Source: Ignelater luminosus
Taxonomy: Eukaryota; Arthropoda; Insecta; Coleoptera; Elateridae
NCBI GenBank assembly: GCA_011009095.1
Contig: VTPC01090596.1
Location: forward strand, 214,097 to 278,096
Length of the DNA: 64,000 bases
Reading direction: 5' to 3'
The translations under genes were made by a program, and so were the position numbers. Under the pieces are notes generated by a model. The model was not told the origin of the DNA and ran no database searches. It saw nothing but the letters and a program-made list of their open reading frames with translations. Of this stretch, positions 12,592 to 27,500 are shown piece after piece (position 1 is the first letter of the stretch; the number at the start of each line of letters is the position of its first letter).

Positions 12592-15500
12592 GTCAGTAAA
12601 TCTTATTTTATCTAATTTTTAAATATCAGAGCTAACACAGCTCTGTTTTCCTGAAAAGGACTCTTTTAGTTTGGGAAACAACAATCTTTCTAAATAATAA
12701 ATCTGTGTGAAGCTAATACGAAATCTCAAAATAGATTTGTTTTGTCTATGAATTCTCCGAATTGCTTTAATCTGATTCTAGTGGCATCTGGGCAATTAAA
12801 ACTTCCTGATCCCCTTTTTATCAGGGTATTTGTATAGTCTATTTCTTAAACTTTTGATAATGAAAGTTCAAGCAAATTCAGTGTTTGTCTTTTCTTTCAT
12901 TTCATCTACCAAAACTGATTTTTTCCTTCTGCCAATCTTACCATTTTAGTTTTCCATCATCTTATGTAACTATAAATCTGAGTTATAGTATAATCTAGTC
13001 CAAACAATACAATAGGCATTATTTATGTTACATCGTCACAATTTAATTCAAAAGTAATCTATCAATCTTACCTTTCACACCACAGAGACCAAAAGGGGAA
13101 AATGAATCTAGTCTGGAGGAAGGATCAGATTGTTTTGATATAATCAAGGCACCAACCTCATTATTTTTCTGGACTCTACTGTGTCTTAAGAGTTTAGAAA
13201 ATTTTTCATCATCCATCTTGAATTTGTTCTAGAGAACTTCACATGTTATTGCCAGAAAATATATATTTTATACATAGCTGCACGTTTGAGTCCCCTCCAA
13301 GAGGTTTTTATTGTTACAACTAAATGGCAAAGATTATGATTTGCAAAAGTTTCCTTAAACTTCACTTATATGAATCTGTTTTCTGCAATGCGAGTTTGTT
13401 TGCAAACCAAGAGATAATTTTGGACCATAAGTTCTTTTTGGTGATAAAATCACTTTTTTTCTGGAAGGAGAAATAGTTACACAAAGAATTTTTAAATTTT
13501 ACTTTAAGAAACCAATTCCACAAGCTGCCTTGAATTCAGGCAAGAAGGATAATAATAGCGCCCTTATAATCAGCTTGGTGTGGGTTTAGATATAAAGCAC
13601 CTACGATTCCAAGCCATTCAAAGCTTTGGAGTTGATTATATGTTTTCTTATCGGTGTTGGTATGAGGTGAGGGCTTTTATAGTGTCATCTAGTAAGGTGA
13701 TGATCTTTTTCGATTCGTACTCGAGATCTTATTTCCAATTTAATTGGGCATTTGAAATTGTTTTAAATTATTTGGCAAATTAAAAGAGTAAAGAATCTTT
13801 TTAGTTTATACCTTTAGAAAAACAACCAATTGAAATGACCAAATGTTGACCTTAAGGTCATTTCTCTGGTTTCAGCTTTGAATAATTCTTAAATCGTTCT
13901 TCATAGGACGTTTTTAGTCTTCTCGTCATATTTTTGTTGTTGGACTAAACTGTTACGTTAAACTGATTTCTTAGCAAGGATCTGGCGTACTTTTCCAAAA
14001 AAATTTTAGATGAAACCACAGCCGCAACCTCTTCTCTTGTGATTACTATTTTTGTGTTCATTTCGATGTATGGACTGCATTATTGTTTTTAATATTATTG
14101 TTTCTAGTTTCTTTCTAACGATAGTCTTCTGTCTATTCTTTTTTTTAATGACTCTCTTTACTATAGAAGAGCTGCATTCTCCGATCGTGGCTTTAAACTG
14201 CATTTGCTCATGTATAGTATTGAACCTTATGTTATAACTATTATTTCCTATTGGTCTTAGTGAAACATTTGTAGAGCAGACAGCGCAGTGTAGCGTTGCA
14301 CACCATGGTAGATTTTGCCAAAACAGAAGGTAGGCGTTGACGTTCGGATATTCCCAAGAAGGTGTATCAAAAAGAGAACGAAACGCGATATAGATGTGAA
14401 TCGTCCGTGGGTGAGCACATGATAAAGGTCTAGAAAGTCTAATTTTCCTTTTTGTGTTATTGTTCTGTCGTTAAAAAATATTATAATGGGAATTTTATTT
14501 TGTTTCTACTAAAAGCAGTACAGAATAAAATTGTAACAAGTTTTAAGTTTTAGTTGCAAAAACTACCTTGAATTAAAATAGAGCTAATATTTGCGGAGCA
14601 CTTAAATATTCATGAAAATTAAAACGAATACTTAAAATTTCAGAAAAGTATTTTTAAAATGATTATTATAGCAACAACACCGTAAAAAAGTTTTGAAAAT
14701 CTCAATTATCTACGCTTCTAAACAGGAAAAACCCTGGGCAAAAACTATTTGTCGGTACTTATTTTTCTGAGATTAAACTTTTTGCCGTTCTGTTTTAATA
14801 AATATACGAGAGAATTATAAAATTCATTTGATGAATGAAAATCAGATGCTTTCAACATCTGTAAGCTTTTTGTATATTTCATTTCTAATTATATTCTTTT
14901 ATTGTATTTCAAGAATGGATGCCGATCACAACACCAGATGGATGGGTTCTACTGCCAAGTCTTTCGACTATACTTCCTACGGATACATCAGTAACAAACG
15001 CGGCAACGAATAGTAATAATGAAACCATTACGTCTCAAAATCCTCCTGAAACATTTTCCACTTCGACCACAACTGCTCCTTTCAACGATTCTACCGAAAG
15101 CAGCAGCAGCAGTAGCAGCACTTCTACGGTTAGCAGTTCAACTACAACAAGCACCATTTCAACACTTCCAGTTGTCTCCAGCACAATTGTTAACTTAATA
15201 GATGCCTCTTCAACGACCGAAACGAACGTTAACATGTCAGACTTTACTGATGGTAATATGAACATTCATTTAATTAATTATAGGTTGGCTTGTTAGTTTA
15301 ATAATTATTTAAACATTATTTGAAGGTGTGATTTTCTAGGTGAGGCTTTGATATATTGACGTGATGTGGGACAAATCGATAAAATGTATGTTTAGAGTTA
15401 TCTTGTCGACATTTGCTTGTATAGAATTGCTCCGTATTTAATATTTATTAAAGTCATTTCAACGTTTTGCGATAAAGGACAAATCCTGTAAATATGCAAA

Positions 15501-18500
15501 CAGAAATTAGGTTCCCATAAAATGTTTTAAAATGTAGCTAGTCATGACTATAAAGAATATAAATAAAGGAGAATCGATTTTGAAGTAACACACTTCCAAA
15601 GCTGTTTCTAACAAAATGTACTTGACTGATGCAAGAACCTTTTTTTTGTACATTTGTCGTCAAACTTCTGATAAGGTTGACGAAAAGGCTTAGGTACGTA
15701 ACCGTATAGTAATAGAATAGCACAAAACAAGAAAATGGAAAATCTGTAAGAATAGAAGAATTTTTTAGAGATCAATTTTTTTCGTTTTTTTAATTAGAAT
15801 TCAACCTACTAAAGGAGAAACTTATTATGTGTTAAAATAAAATTTTTGACAATTTAATAATCATCTAAAAAAATGATTTCAATAGTTAAATAAAATATGA
15901 AAAAAATATACCGCCCGTTTTAATTTTTAAAGTTCATACAAAATTACCAAACTCTGTGCATTTAGGTATAAGTTTTAATGCAAAAAGTGCATGCTACTTT
16001 ACGATTATCACTCGGTATAAACAAAAACCTCTAAATTCGTTAACCTGGTATAATGAAATACATCTGCAATCTGCTTTAGAGATGCAAAACACAATAAAAT
16101 GGCACAAGGGCTGTCATCAAATTCACACATCAAACTCATATTTGAAGCCACTTTATCCTCTGCAATACTTTTTTTCCGCGGCCGTTCAGTACACCGCGCA
16201 GTCACCACACTGTAAATATCATCCGCCGCCATCATCGTATCAATGCCAACATCACAACAGTGTGGTAAGCTTTTTTCTACCCGCGGCACAACCATTAATT
16301 CAGCACTCACCTCCGCTTAAATCACCAGATTTACCATTACATCATTCTTTTGCTACCACTTAAGAACACCACAACCCCAGTAAAGAGAAAATATTTAAAT
16401 AGCCTTCCTCTGCAAATCAGAAAAAAATGTTTGAAGAAGAATGTTCATATGAATAAATAATATTAAATATGAGAATAATCATGATACAATTAACTAAACT
16501 ACGTTGGTTAATGATTCGATTACATTTAATAGAATCTGAAATTAGTGTCGTCATATTTCTGTATACTCTTTATCTAAATTTGCGAGTCTTGTGGTAGTAT
16601 TATAATAAGTCCATGATATCCAGTAGGAATGTGCCTTGAGAAGAATTAGAATGCCACATGCTTAATACAAGAAAATCAGGTCTATTCGAGAAGCTTGCAT
16701 TTTTGGTACACTTCTAACGATTGTTGAGAATTAAATTATATAATTAGAAAAAAAGTATTCGTAGAAATCAGTACATAGAACATGGAAATTAGACTTAATG
16801 CCCGAATCAGTTAGTACGTGAACCAAGCCCAAACTTGAGTTGTGCCCAAACATGCTCTAATGTTTTATATTTGAGATTTAACTTGAAAATGCGACCTCGT
16901 AATTACTTGACGCGTGCTCAGACTCAAGATTAAAAAAACAGCTGATTTGGATTTAGCTTGTGAGCTGAGCATTCGCGCTAATCCAAGGCATGCTCCTTGA
17001 AATGATTCATTTAAGTACAAACTTTGTGAATGAAACAGGTTAGATTAGACATGGATACCCAGGGTTGAATTGGCTAAACTGACTTGCATAATGACAAAAC
17101 ACGTATTTTGCAATAAATTTTTTGGTTTATCTCTACCTGATCCCAAATTTTTATGGCTTACTTCTCAACGATGTTTAATGTCTAAGGAAGTTGATCTCTA
17201 GGCAAAAGCAACTGTGAGCTCATAATGGCCAAGAACCAATCCATCAAAAATAATTTATCGACTACTAAAACCTTTTTCAGGTATCTATTGTGAAATTTGA
17301 AAAATAGACGTATTTTGTTATGTTCTCTGGAAAGCTTAACTTCTCTTGGTTACGAAAGTGACACCACGCCTCACGAAGAAATCAACAATCAATAGTTTTA
17401 CATTTGCCTTCACTAAAGTTGGCAATAATCTGAACCTAGAGAAAACAGGCATTTTAAGTATTCATAATTATTTCTCATGCCCACAATGACGAGCACCCTG
17501 TTGTAAGGATAAACATCTTTATTGAATTTTATAGTTGAGAAACGAGAATTGGACTGCATTATTGAAACATGCACCCCTATTAACGGAAAGTTTGGATTAG
17601 TCTAGATTATTGTTTGTATTTTTGCACTTACTTCCAATTGTTATTTATTTGAGAATCAGTTCACACACACTCGCCTAATTAGTAAACTGCAGATAGATAC
17701 CAGTGTACACGCAATTAGAAATTGCAAGAAATTATGAAAAATTGAAAGAAATTTAGGAAAGTCAAGTATGATTTTTGGCTAAACATAAATGTAGCTCCTA
17801 GTCTGATTGACTTACTTATTTGTTATGAAGAGGATAGTGTTCAAGAAATATAAGAATCAGGGCCGTAGCTAAGGGTAGACAGAGTAGGCACTCGCCTAGG
17901 GGCGCAAGAGGCAAGGGGCGCCATAAAAGCTCTAGGGGAAAAAAAAGAAACGCAACTAAATAAAAGACAATGATCAAAATAATTTGTCAGTTTAAAACTA
18001 CCTATTTTCTGAAATTTTTGTACATTTTTAAACAACAAATGAGCAAGCAATACGAACTGGATTTTTATTGAATTTATGACTGACAAAGACACTAAGTTTT
18101 AGTGGTAAACAAATTTTTAGAATTCTCGAATTTTAAGAAAAGGAATAAAAGAGGATTTAAGGGGTAAGTTGGAATAGAGATCATTTAGAGTACTATCGTA
18201 TAACAAAGAATAGACAGTTTTCTAAACAATCTTCCTACAGAATCTTACCAAATGGAGATAGTGTTCACAGGAATTCGATTTTTTACTGTGTAGAACGCAA
18301 TCCAGTTTATTGTTTTTCTTGTTATTTGTTGTTCTGACTAAGCAGTACCCAATTCTCTATGGAAATGGATTTAGCGACTGGCGTAACATTGGCGCGAGCA
18401 TAAAATCTCACGAGAATTCGGCTTCCTATAATAAAACGCGTTATTGATTTAAAAACTTTTCAAGTGAATATCAACCAAAATCACTTGGTTACTGAAGAAA

Positions 18501-21500
18501 ACCAAAATCACTTTGCTACTGAAGAAAACCAAAAACTATGACATAATCAACTTTTTTGGAGCAGTTCAAAACCTTCTTAATATTTTTGTGCACTCTGGAA
18601 TCAGATGGGATAAGCTTAAATGTACGTTAAAATTAACATTAAAAGGATTTAGTGACATGAGGTTGTCTTCGAGAACATTAGCTCTAAGAGCAGTGATCGC
18701 TCGATTCAGAGACCTTCTAGCATTCCTGCAAAAAATGACTAACTCAGCCATTTACTCTGAGGACACTGTTAGTGAGGCGAAAAATTTTAAAAGAAAACCT
18801 CAGGCATTTCGAATTTGCGATTCTTTTGGTTATTTGGTATTTTGTTTTGGAAAACATTAATACAGTCAATCTTTTGCGACAAAAAAAAGAATGTGACAGT
18901 TGATATAATGTGCAAATATATATAAAAAGATTACTGGAAGAAAGCAAGAATTACAAAAACGATTGTTTTGCTAAAACTGAGAGAGCTGCTAAGTATATAT
19001 GCCAGAACTGTGATTCCCATAGAACTCAAAGAAATGAGCAAAAGGAAAATCAAAAGAATGCGTGCCCGAAGAGCTTGGAACTGACTCTAATTTGACTCCA
19101 GATGTGAAACAAAGGCAAATAATACTCCACGTTGTGGATTCCATAACTTCCCAATTATGTGATCGTTACGAAAAATTAAATAAACTCTGAGCTGATTTTG
19201 AGTTTTTAAATGAGCCTCAGCGACATAGAAAAGTGTATTAAAGATTTGTTTTTAAAATATCCGAAGTACTTAGATCCCGTAGAATGTCTGCAAGAAGCTG
19301 AAAGTTGTAGATTCCAGGCCCAGGAGCTTTTTAAATTTTAAAGCCAATCTCTTTTTGAAATATTTCAAAATTTGAATGAATTTGATTTACTTGTTACGTA
19401 TCCCAATTTTTCTGCAGCAATATTAATATTTTAACTATACTTGTCATAAGTGCCTCATGTGAAAGATCGTTTTCTAAATTAAAGCTTTTTCAAATCGGCT
19501 ATGTCTCAAGAAGGACTGTTTCATGCAGCCCTATATCATTTGAAACATAAACGTATTTTGGATCTTTGGTTTTTTGTTATTTTTGATATGTAGTTAATTA
19601 ATTAATTAATAGTAATAATTAACTGGAAAACACGCTATTCAAAAATAGCGAATTTATTTGAAATAAAACGTCGTGCAATAAAATAGTTTTTTCACTATTA
19701 ATGCACTGAGCAAAGGGGAGCGCAAAAATGTCCACTTGCTTATAGTGAGATTTTGTCTAGCTACGGCCCTCATAAGAATAGAACGTAACAGACACACTGA
19801 AAAGAAAGAAGAAAGAAACCCTAAAAGCAAGTCATTTGAAGTAATTTTAAAAGAATTTTAGAAAAGAATCAAACGAGCAGTCGGTATAGTAAAAATAGAT
19901 TTATTACAGTATGTAGGTATGTCCATAGATTATGCATTCATTAACAGTGTAAAGTTTATCGTCACCTATTCCAAAACTAGAGTTATTACTGACAGATGTT
20001 CGATGTTCTTCAGATATGGTGTTAGAAAAAAATTCTAAATCGTTTCGGAAGAAACAATCAACTAAAAATGAATGCCAATAAATACCTTGGATCTTCCTCT
20101 TATTCAATTGCGACATAAAATGATAAAAGCTGCATGTTCAGGTCGCAATGAAAGAAAATTTCTCTAAAAATGAAAATATAGTTAAGGAAGTAAAAAGGTA
20201 TGAAGATTTGTTAGGTAGTTTGGGAAAACATGTTCAGTAAAGGACAAGGCTATATTATTTAATGTACAGAAAGGACTAACAAAAACAGAACGAACGAGAA
20301 ACATGCTTATCTAGATTAAAGATTACTTAAGATTTAAGCTAGGAAAATACAAATGAATAGAATCATTTTGTGATCGAACTAAAAAAAGCTTAATGCTTTA
20401 AAATGACCTTGTTCCGTTGTAGTTTACTATCGTTTGTCAATTCAAAGGTTGATTGCCCAAGAATTCAGTTCAGTAGGATGTAAACAATGAGAAATCTAAG
20501 AATTCATAGAAATCAAGAAAGGGATTTAAGAAAGAATTTCTTGAAAACATAATTTTACTTTAAACTAATTGAACTGAAAGATTAAAATAATATTTCTGTC
20601 TTCTTTTTACAATGATGGAAGCTTCAAGTCTAAGACATATTAGTTTAACGCTAATGGCGAAAAACCAAAAATAACTAATTAACAAAAATTTCTTACCTGC
20701 ATAAATCATCTGACTCTTGGCCAAATTTTGAGGCAAAGTGCCCGAGGGCTTGGAAGAGGCACATATTGAATATCGAATCAACACAAAATAACAGCGTTAG
20801 AAGAGATCGAAGGGGAATAGGCCTTCCGTCAGGTTCGAGGAAAACTACAATTATTTTTTACAGAGCAAAGAAGTAGTCTTCTTAGCTCGAACGACGTCGA
20901 TTCCAGAATCGTGTTTGCGCCACTTTTCGTTTTTGCGTTTTTGACCTTGATGATGATCTTCCAGCAAAAACCTGTAAGGTGCCTCATTCGATGATGCTTG
21001 CAATGGTACCAACTAGAGCTTTGTATAACGATGCTACAAAGGTTCAAAGAAAGGGAAATTTTACTTTTTCCTTCTAATCAATTCTAGAAACTGAACGCAC
21101 GCTATCAATAACTACTTAAGATTGCAACTGTTACACTTTAGTAAATATATATCACATGGCACATGACATAGAGAATTTGCCAATTAGCAAATCCATTATG
21201 TACTGACAATTGAGCGGTTAGTTTAATCCTGTCTGCTTTGAAAATTACGTCCAGTCTATCTTTAGCTTTATCGTTCGATATTTAATTTAGGTCAGCTAAA
21301 CTAGAATTGATAGATTAATACTAACCACAAATGAATATTATTACTAGCATACAAATCTAATTCAAGCACTCATAAATGATTCAATTTTCATTTAAAATTT
21401 GAAATTTAAACTTCAATTAGTTCAAAATTGTAGCTTTTCAGAGAAAATGAATGAAGACACCTTGGAACCGAATAATAATAGAATAAATTGAATAATAGTC

Positions 21501-24500
21501 AAGTCACTTTGTAAAGAACAAGAATAAAGCTGAAAGTAGAAAGTAATAATAATTTTAAATGATTTAAGAAAAGTTTAAACATTGTCAGAATATTAATTGC
21601 ACAAATCTGGAAGCGCGGCCCTCTTCTGTTAAATAACAATTTTTTAAAATTCAGTATACTTGGTCTATTGATGGTGATGTCAGCTGTCATAGTGCACAAA
21701 TCCCTAGAAAAATTGTACTAATTAAATAATAAGGGACAGAGATGAAGTCTTCTAGAAAATTGTAGAAAACGTTTATGATTTCCACCTGGAAAACTAAACC
21801 TTGATAACGAGCTTTTTACTATTTTATAGCAAAATTATTTCCCAAAAGTTATATAATCCTTTACCTCATGAGGTTGTTTTTATTGCGTGTAAACTACTAT
21901 TTCCAAACTTTATGACATAATGGCTCCCGTAAAAGAGTTAAACATGGTAGAATTACATTTTTAAGTTTAAATTAAATATTTTACAAACTTGACCTAGACT
22001 CAACTTGAGGTCAATAAATTCAAAACATGAGAATTTTAGACTATATCATTTTACAAGAACAAGATAATGAAATGCTATATTTTGTTTCGCATTATGATTT
22101 TACAGAGACGGCTCAAAGAGTTTTTTGTTGCTATTATATTATTCAGTGCTTTTAAAGAAGTCAACCTTGATTATACTTAAGTGATTCTGTGAATAACAAA
22201 TTGTACAAAAAAATTTAAATTCTTTTGCTTTAGATGAGAACATAAATAAAAAAACGTAAACGGCTTGATGTGTAATTTAACAACCTTTATGCTCAAAATA
22301 CTATAATTAAACAATTAAAAAAATGACTACTATTCTTCTCGCTATGCTTCCGTTAGCATCAAAATAAATAAATATTCTATTAAGTCACTCTCTGGTCTGG
22401 TTCATGAACTTTCAAGGTAAGATAAATCTTTCTGACTACCTTACAACTTTAATACAGGAAAAATAAAACAATTTCAGAACAAGTCTGCATTTAGTCTTCA
22501 ATCAGTGTTCAGACGAAGACGTTTTTATATCCATAAGTGAACAAAAACTAAGATTTAGTGCTTGGCGCTCTCGGAATTATTAGCATTTTTGTGATGCGCT
22601 TGTTTAATTTCATCGCGATTTAAGTGCAGTTAAAGTTTAACGACGTCTTAAACGAAAATTTTGTTTCGATCCTCTTCTTTCATTTTGGTACTATAAAACA
22701 GTTCGTGCTTTAACGAACATCAAATGTAATTGTGAAGGTTTGCGTTGTAAATTATTAGCTAAAAGTTTTGGCGGTAACGAGTTTATGGAGGAATATAAAT
22801 TATTCAGAATTAACAAATTATGCATACGAGCACAAGCGTATGTATCGATAAGTTTAAATTACAAAATGACATTTTAACGAGAAGGGAACTTTATGTGCAT
22901 ATTTAATGATTCTGATATATTGTAAATTAGGTATTCTAACGAACGTAAAAAGCTTTTTTACAGAGGTAGTGCGAAATTAATTCACTCCGGTCTACCTAAA
23001 GTATTCTAAAAGCCTCACTATATCACACCTTCCCCTTTTAAAGTAAACTTATCTCATGTTTATGATGGTAATGTTAAGTTCTACCCTTTTATTGGCAACA
23101 GTATGCGGAAGGAGGATGTATCCTCAAGCCAGGATAGTAGGAGGTGAAAGCGCTACGTTCGGGAAATGGCCATGGCAAATATCTCTCAGGCAGTGGAGAA
23201 CTTCTACCTACCTACATAAATGCGGAGCGGCCTTATTAAATGAAAACTGGGCTATTACAGCTGCCCACTGTGTTGATAAGTAAGTTTATTTTAGAATATT
23301 TTACGAGTTTAGGCGTCCCTTATATTATATTTTAGCGTTTCTTTTGTTGAAAGTAAAATAGTATAGTAAATGTGTAAAATCTAATAACGTGGAAAGATAG
23401 TTTCTTGACTGTGTAAACCTAACTTTGTAATTTGTTCTACCAGTAACTACAGCAATTAATTTTAAGGTACTGTTTGGTTTGATTGATTTATCGAAGTTAA
23501 CTACAGTTCCCTAAAGTATTACTTGCTAAAGTTACTACTAATTTCAATTAAATTTTCGACTACATTTGTTTAACTAAATTACTAAATATATTCGATGTTC
23601 CTAGTAACAACATAATTTTTAAAACAAAAAACATTATAATGTGCAAGTACATTTGAGAAATTTGAATTTGTACGTGGAAAAACAAAAAAAAGAACGTGTA
23701 ACTGCACGCACCTTTTAGAATTATAAATTTATAACTTAACAGTGGTTATGGGGGTAATTTTGAACGTAAAAGTAGGTTTCTTAATAGCATAAACATAATT
23801 ATTATTTGACTTTACTTATTTAGCAAGATTAACAATCCTATGCTTTGAAAACCGTTTTACATATGTTTTGCTGTGGTATGTGAACCAAAAAGACCACTTC
23901 ATGTTTTTAATTTGGTGCCTATGGCAAATTCTATTTAATTACTTTCAAATTTAAATTGTTGTGCTCGTAACTAGAGTTTTGAGACACTAAATCAAGATGT
24001 GTTTGGTCCACTAGTTGAATTACTGATAGTAAATGATTGATTTGATTTCTACAAATTCCTCTTTTTTCACTTTGTTGTATTATAAAATGGTCATTTAAAC
24101 ACAAAAATTGAATTCTAGCAGATTTCGAGAGCAGTAAGAATAAACTAAATTTACTTCCGACTGGTTTAAAAGTTTGTAAAGTTTTTCTGAATAATATGCG
24201 TTACTTCTGCATATTCATTACAAAATTTTAGTTTTACCTTATAAAAATATTTCCTCTAATTTAATTTTCTAGTTTTTCATTCCACCATATCCTTATCAAT
24301 CCTTAAATTACTTTTGTTCATTGTATCTTAAACAAAGTTTGTTGAGAAGACTCTTGATGCTTTTCAGTGCTCATGTTCCGAAAGCATTGTAGTCTTGCTC
24401 TGTAGTATTGGTTTTCTGACTTTACTATTGTTTATAATTTCTCTTAGGGAATTCGATCAACTCATCTTAGCTTTTCTTTCAAAAACAGATCTTACATTAC

Positions 24501-27500
24501 AAAGATGAATAGAAAACCACTACTTACACTACTTATTATTATACTGAACAACTGATACTCTTAAATATCGTGAATATTAGGCCAGATAAGCTGACTGGAC
24601 AGATTTCAAACTTATAGTGCCCACTGTTGCAAATTAGAAAATGTATCAATTAAGTATAAAAAAATTTTTTAGAAATTTGAAATAAGTAGTCCGGTCCTGA
24701 CAAGCAAGAGAAGTGAAGTGTGATATCAGTTCTCAATTAATAAATTTCAAAATCAAAGAAAAAGTGAAATTTAAATCAATGCAATTGGACAGCGAGTTAA
24801 ATCAATAAAATTGGAGAACCAGTAAAGCCTTCAACCTCTGGAACCTACGCTAATGCCACCAAAAAGTCCAACGACAAACAAACTGAAGCAAAAAAACAAA
24901 AACCTGCAAGTGACGAGCCTACCATCAGCGACATGATGAAAATGCTCACCGAATTTCAGACTGAAATGAGAAAGAATTTTAGTCAGTTATCCAAGAGGGT
25001 GGAAAACTTGGAGATAACCAAAATACCCCAAACCAAGTCAAGCAGAAACAAACATGAATAATCCGTTCCTGCGCATTATAACGTGGAATGCAAATGGGCT
25101 CAATCAAAGAGCCCAAGAACTAGAAAACTATCTGCGAACAAACAATATAGACATAGCTCTCATTTCTGAGACATATTTTTCAAACAAAAATTTTATCAAA
25201 ATACGTGGCTATGACTCCTACTGGACTACACACCCAAGTGGACGGGCTAGAGGAGGTACCACGATCATAATCAAAGAAAATATTCAACATTATGAACGAG
25301 AACACATTCGCGAACCTTACATTCAAGCGACTGTCATCACAATCCAACGAAATGGAGCTGACCTTAACATTGCTGCAGCATATTGTCCACCTGGACATAC
25401 CCCAGCAAGAAATGACTTCATCAACATCTTTAATTCTCTCGGTCCGAGATTTATTATCGGTGGCGACTACAATATCAAACATACAGCATGGGGATCAAGA
25501 TTAATATCACCTGGAAAAGGTAGAGAATTATTAAGTGCTATTAACCAACTAAATTGTGATCATCATTCCTCACGCAGACCGACCTACTGGCCTACAGATG
25601 TGAGAAAGACACCTGATCTATTAGACTTCTTTATATCAAAGGGAATTGGATCAAATTATATTGAAGTAGAAGGCAGTGATGATCTAACATCAGATCATAC
25701 CCCAGTCCTTCTATGCCTCAATGCAAATATTATCAAAAAGAAAAGAAAAACTAATTTCACAAATAAGTATACAGATTGGGACATCTTCAGAGATAAACTG
25801 GAAGAGATAATCAATTTAAAAGTAAACTTGAAATCTAAAAAGGACCTAGAATGGCAATCTAGGAATTTTATTGAGAATATCAAAACAGCAGCAAGAAAAG
25901 CTACCCCTGAAGCAAAAGAAACTCCCATATGTGAAATAAAATATCCTGCTAGTATTAGGGAACAAATTAAAGAAAGAAGGAGAGCCAGAAGGATATGGCA
26001 CACTACCCGAAACCCTACTGACAAAACAGAATTCAACAGAATAAACAATCAAGTCAGAGAAATGATTAATACATACAAACAAAATTGCCTCGATGAGTAC
26101 TTAAATAACCTCGGACCGGAAGTGGACAAGGAATACTCATTGTGGAAAGCGACAAGAAGATACAAAAGGCCCCTTACTCGTATCGCTCCCATAAGAGACA
26201 CTCAAGGTAACTGGCTACGAAAAAACGGTGAAAAAGCTGTATTGTTTGCGCAACATCTAGCAAATACATTCCAACCACACGAAATACAGTCTGATATCCA
26301 AACTATACCAACTTATCAACCAGAAATAGCATTCAAATTGTTTACACCAATAGAAATAGCAAAAGAAATAGATCAAAATCTCAATCCAAAAAAAGGCACC
26401 AGGGATCGACAAAATATCACCTGGGGTGTTCAAAGAACTACCAAGGAAGGCCATTATCATGCTTACATATCTCTTCAATGCCTGCTTACGCTTGGAATAC
26501 GTTCCTGAGTGCTTCAAGATGGCACAGATAATCATGTTAAAAAAGCCAGATAAGCCAGACGAGGAAGTTGGATCGTATAGACCGATTTCACTTCTTCCAA
26601 CAATATCAAAACTATTCGAGAAACTATTTTTAAAGCGGCTTAAGCCTTTAATAAACATCCCGGACTTCCAGTTCGGATTCCGAAATAAACACTCAGCTAT
26701 CGATCAAGTACATCGAGTCATCAAAGTCATTGAACGAGCTTTTGAAGAAGGGAAATATTGCTCTGCAGTATTCCTTGATGTGTCGCAGGCGTTTGACAGA
26801 GTGTGGCACAAAGGTTTAATCCTCAAGATGAGTAAAATGCTACCCAAAAATTACTGCAGATTGCTAGAATCATACTTAGCTAATCGGCAATTTCGAGTGA
26901 TGCACGAGGATGCCAAGTCAAAATTTTATCCAATAAAAGCAGGCGTACCGCAGGGAAGTGTGTTGGGACCCTTTTTGTACCTGCTATATACTGCTGATAT
27001 TCCAACATCAGATGAGACATTCACCGGAACCTTTGCAGATGATACTGTAATCATGGCGGTAAATGAATCACAATCAATAGCAGTTGAGAAAACTCAACGC
27101 ACACTCAACAAAATCAACAGATGGACAAAAGACTCGAAAATCAAGCTTAACGAGCTGAAATCAGTCCACATCACATATACGCTGCAGCGAAGAAATTGCA
27201 GTCTAAGAACATATCTCAACGAGGTACCAATCCCTCAAGCAGAATCAGCAAAATATCTTGGGCTTCATTTAGATTCAAGATTAAACTGGAAACACCATCT
27301 AAGAAAAAAAGGTGAACAAATTCGCATTAAACAACGACAAATGTATTGGCTGGTTGGACATTATTCTAAAATGAATCTTCATTGTAAAAGAACTATTTAT
27401 CTATCTATATTCAAACCGATATAGATGTATGGGATACAACTTTGGGGTTGTGCACATAAATCTAATCGAGAGATAATACAAAAATGTCAAAACAAATTCC

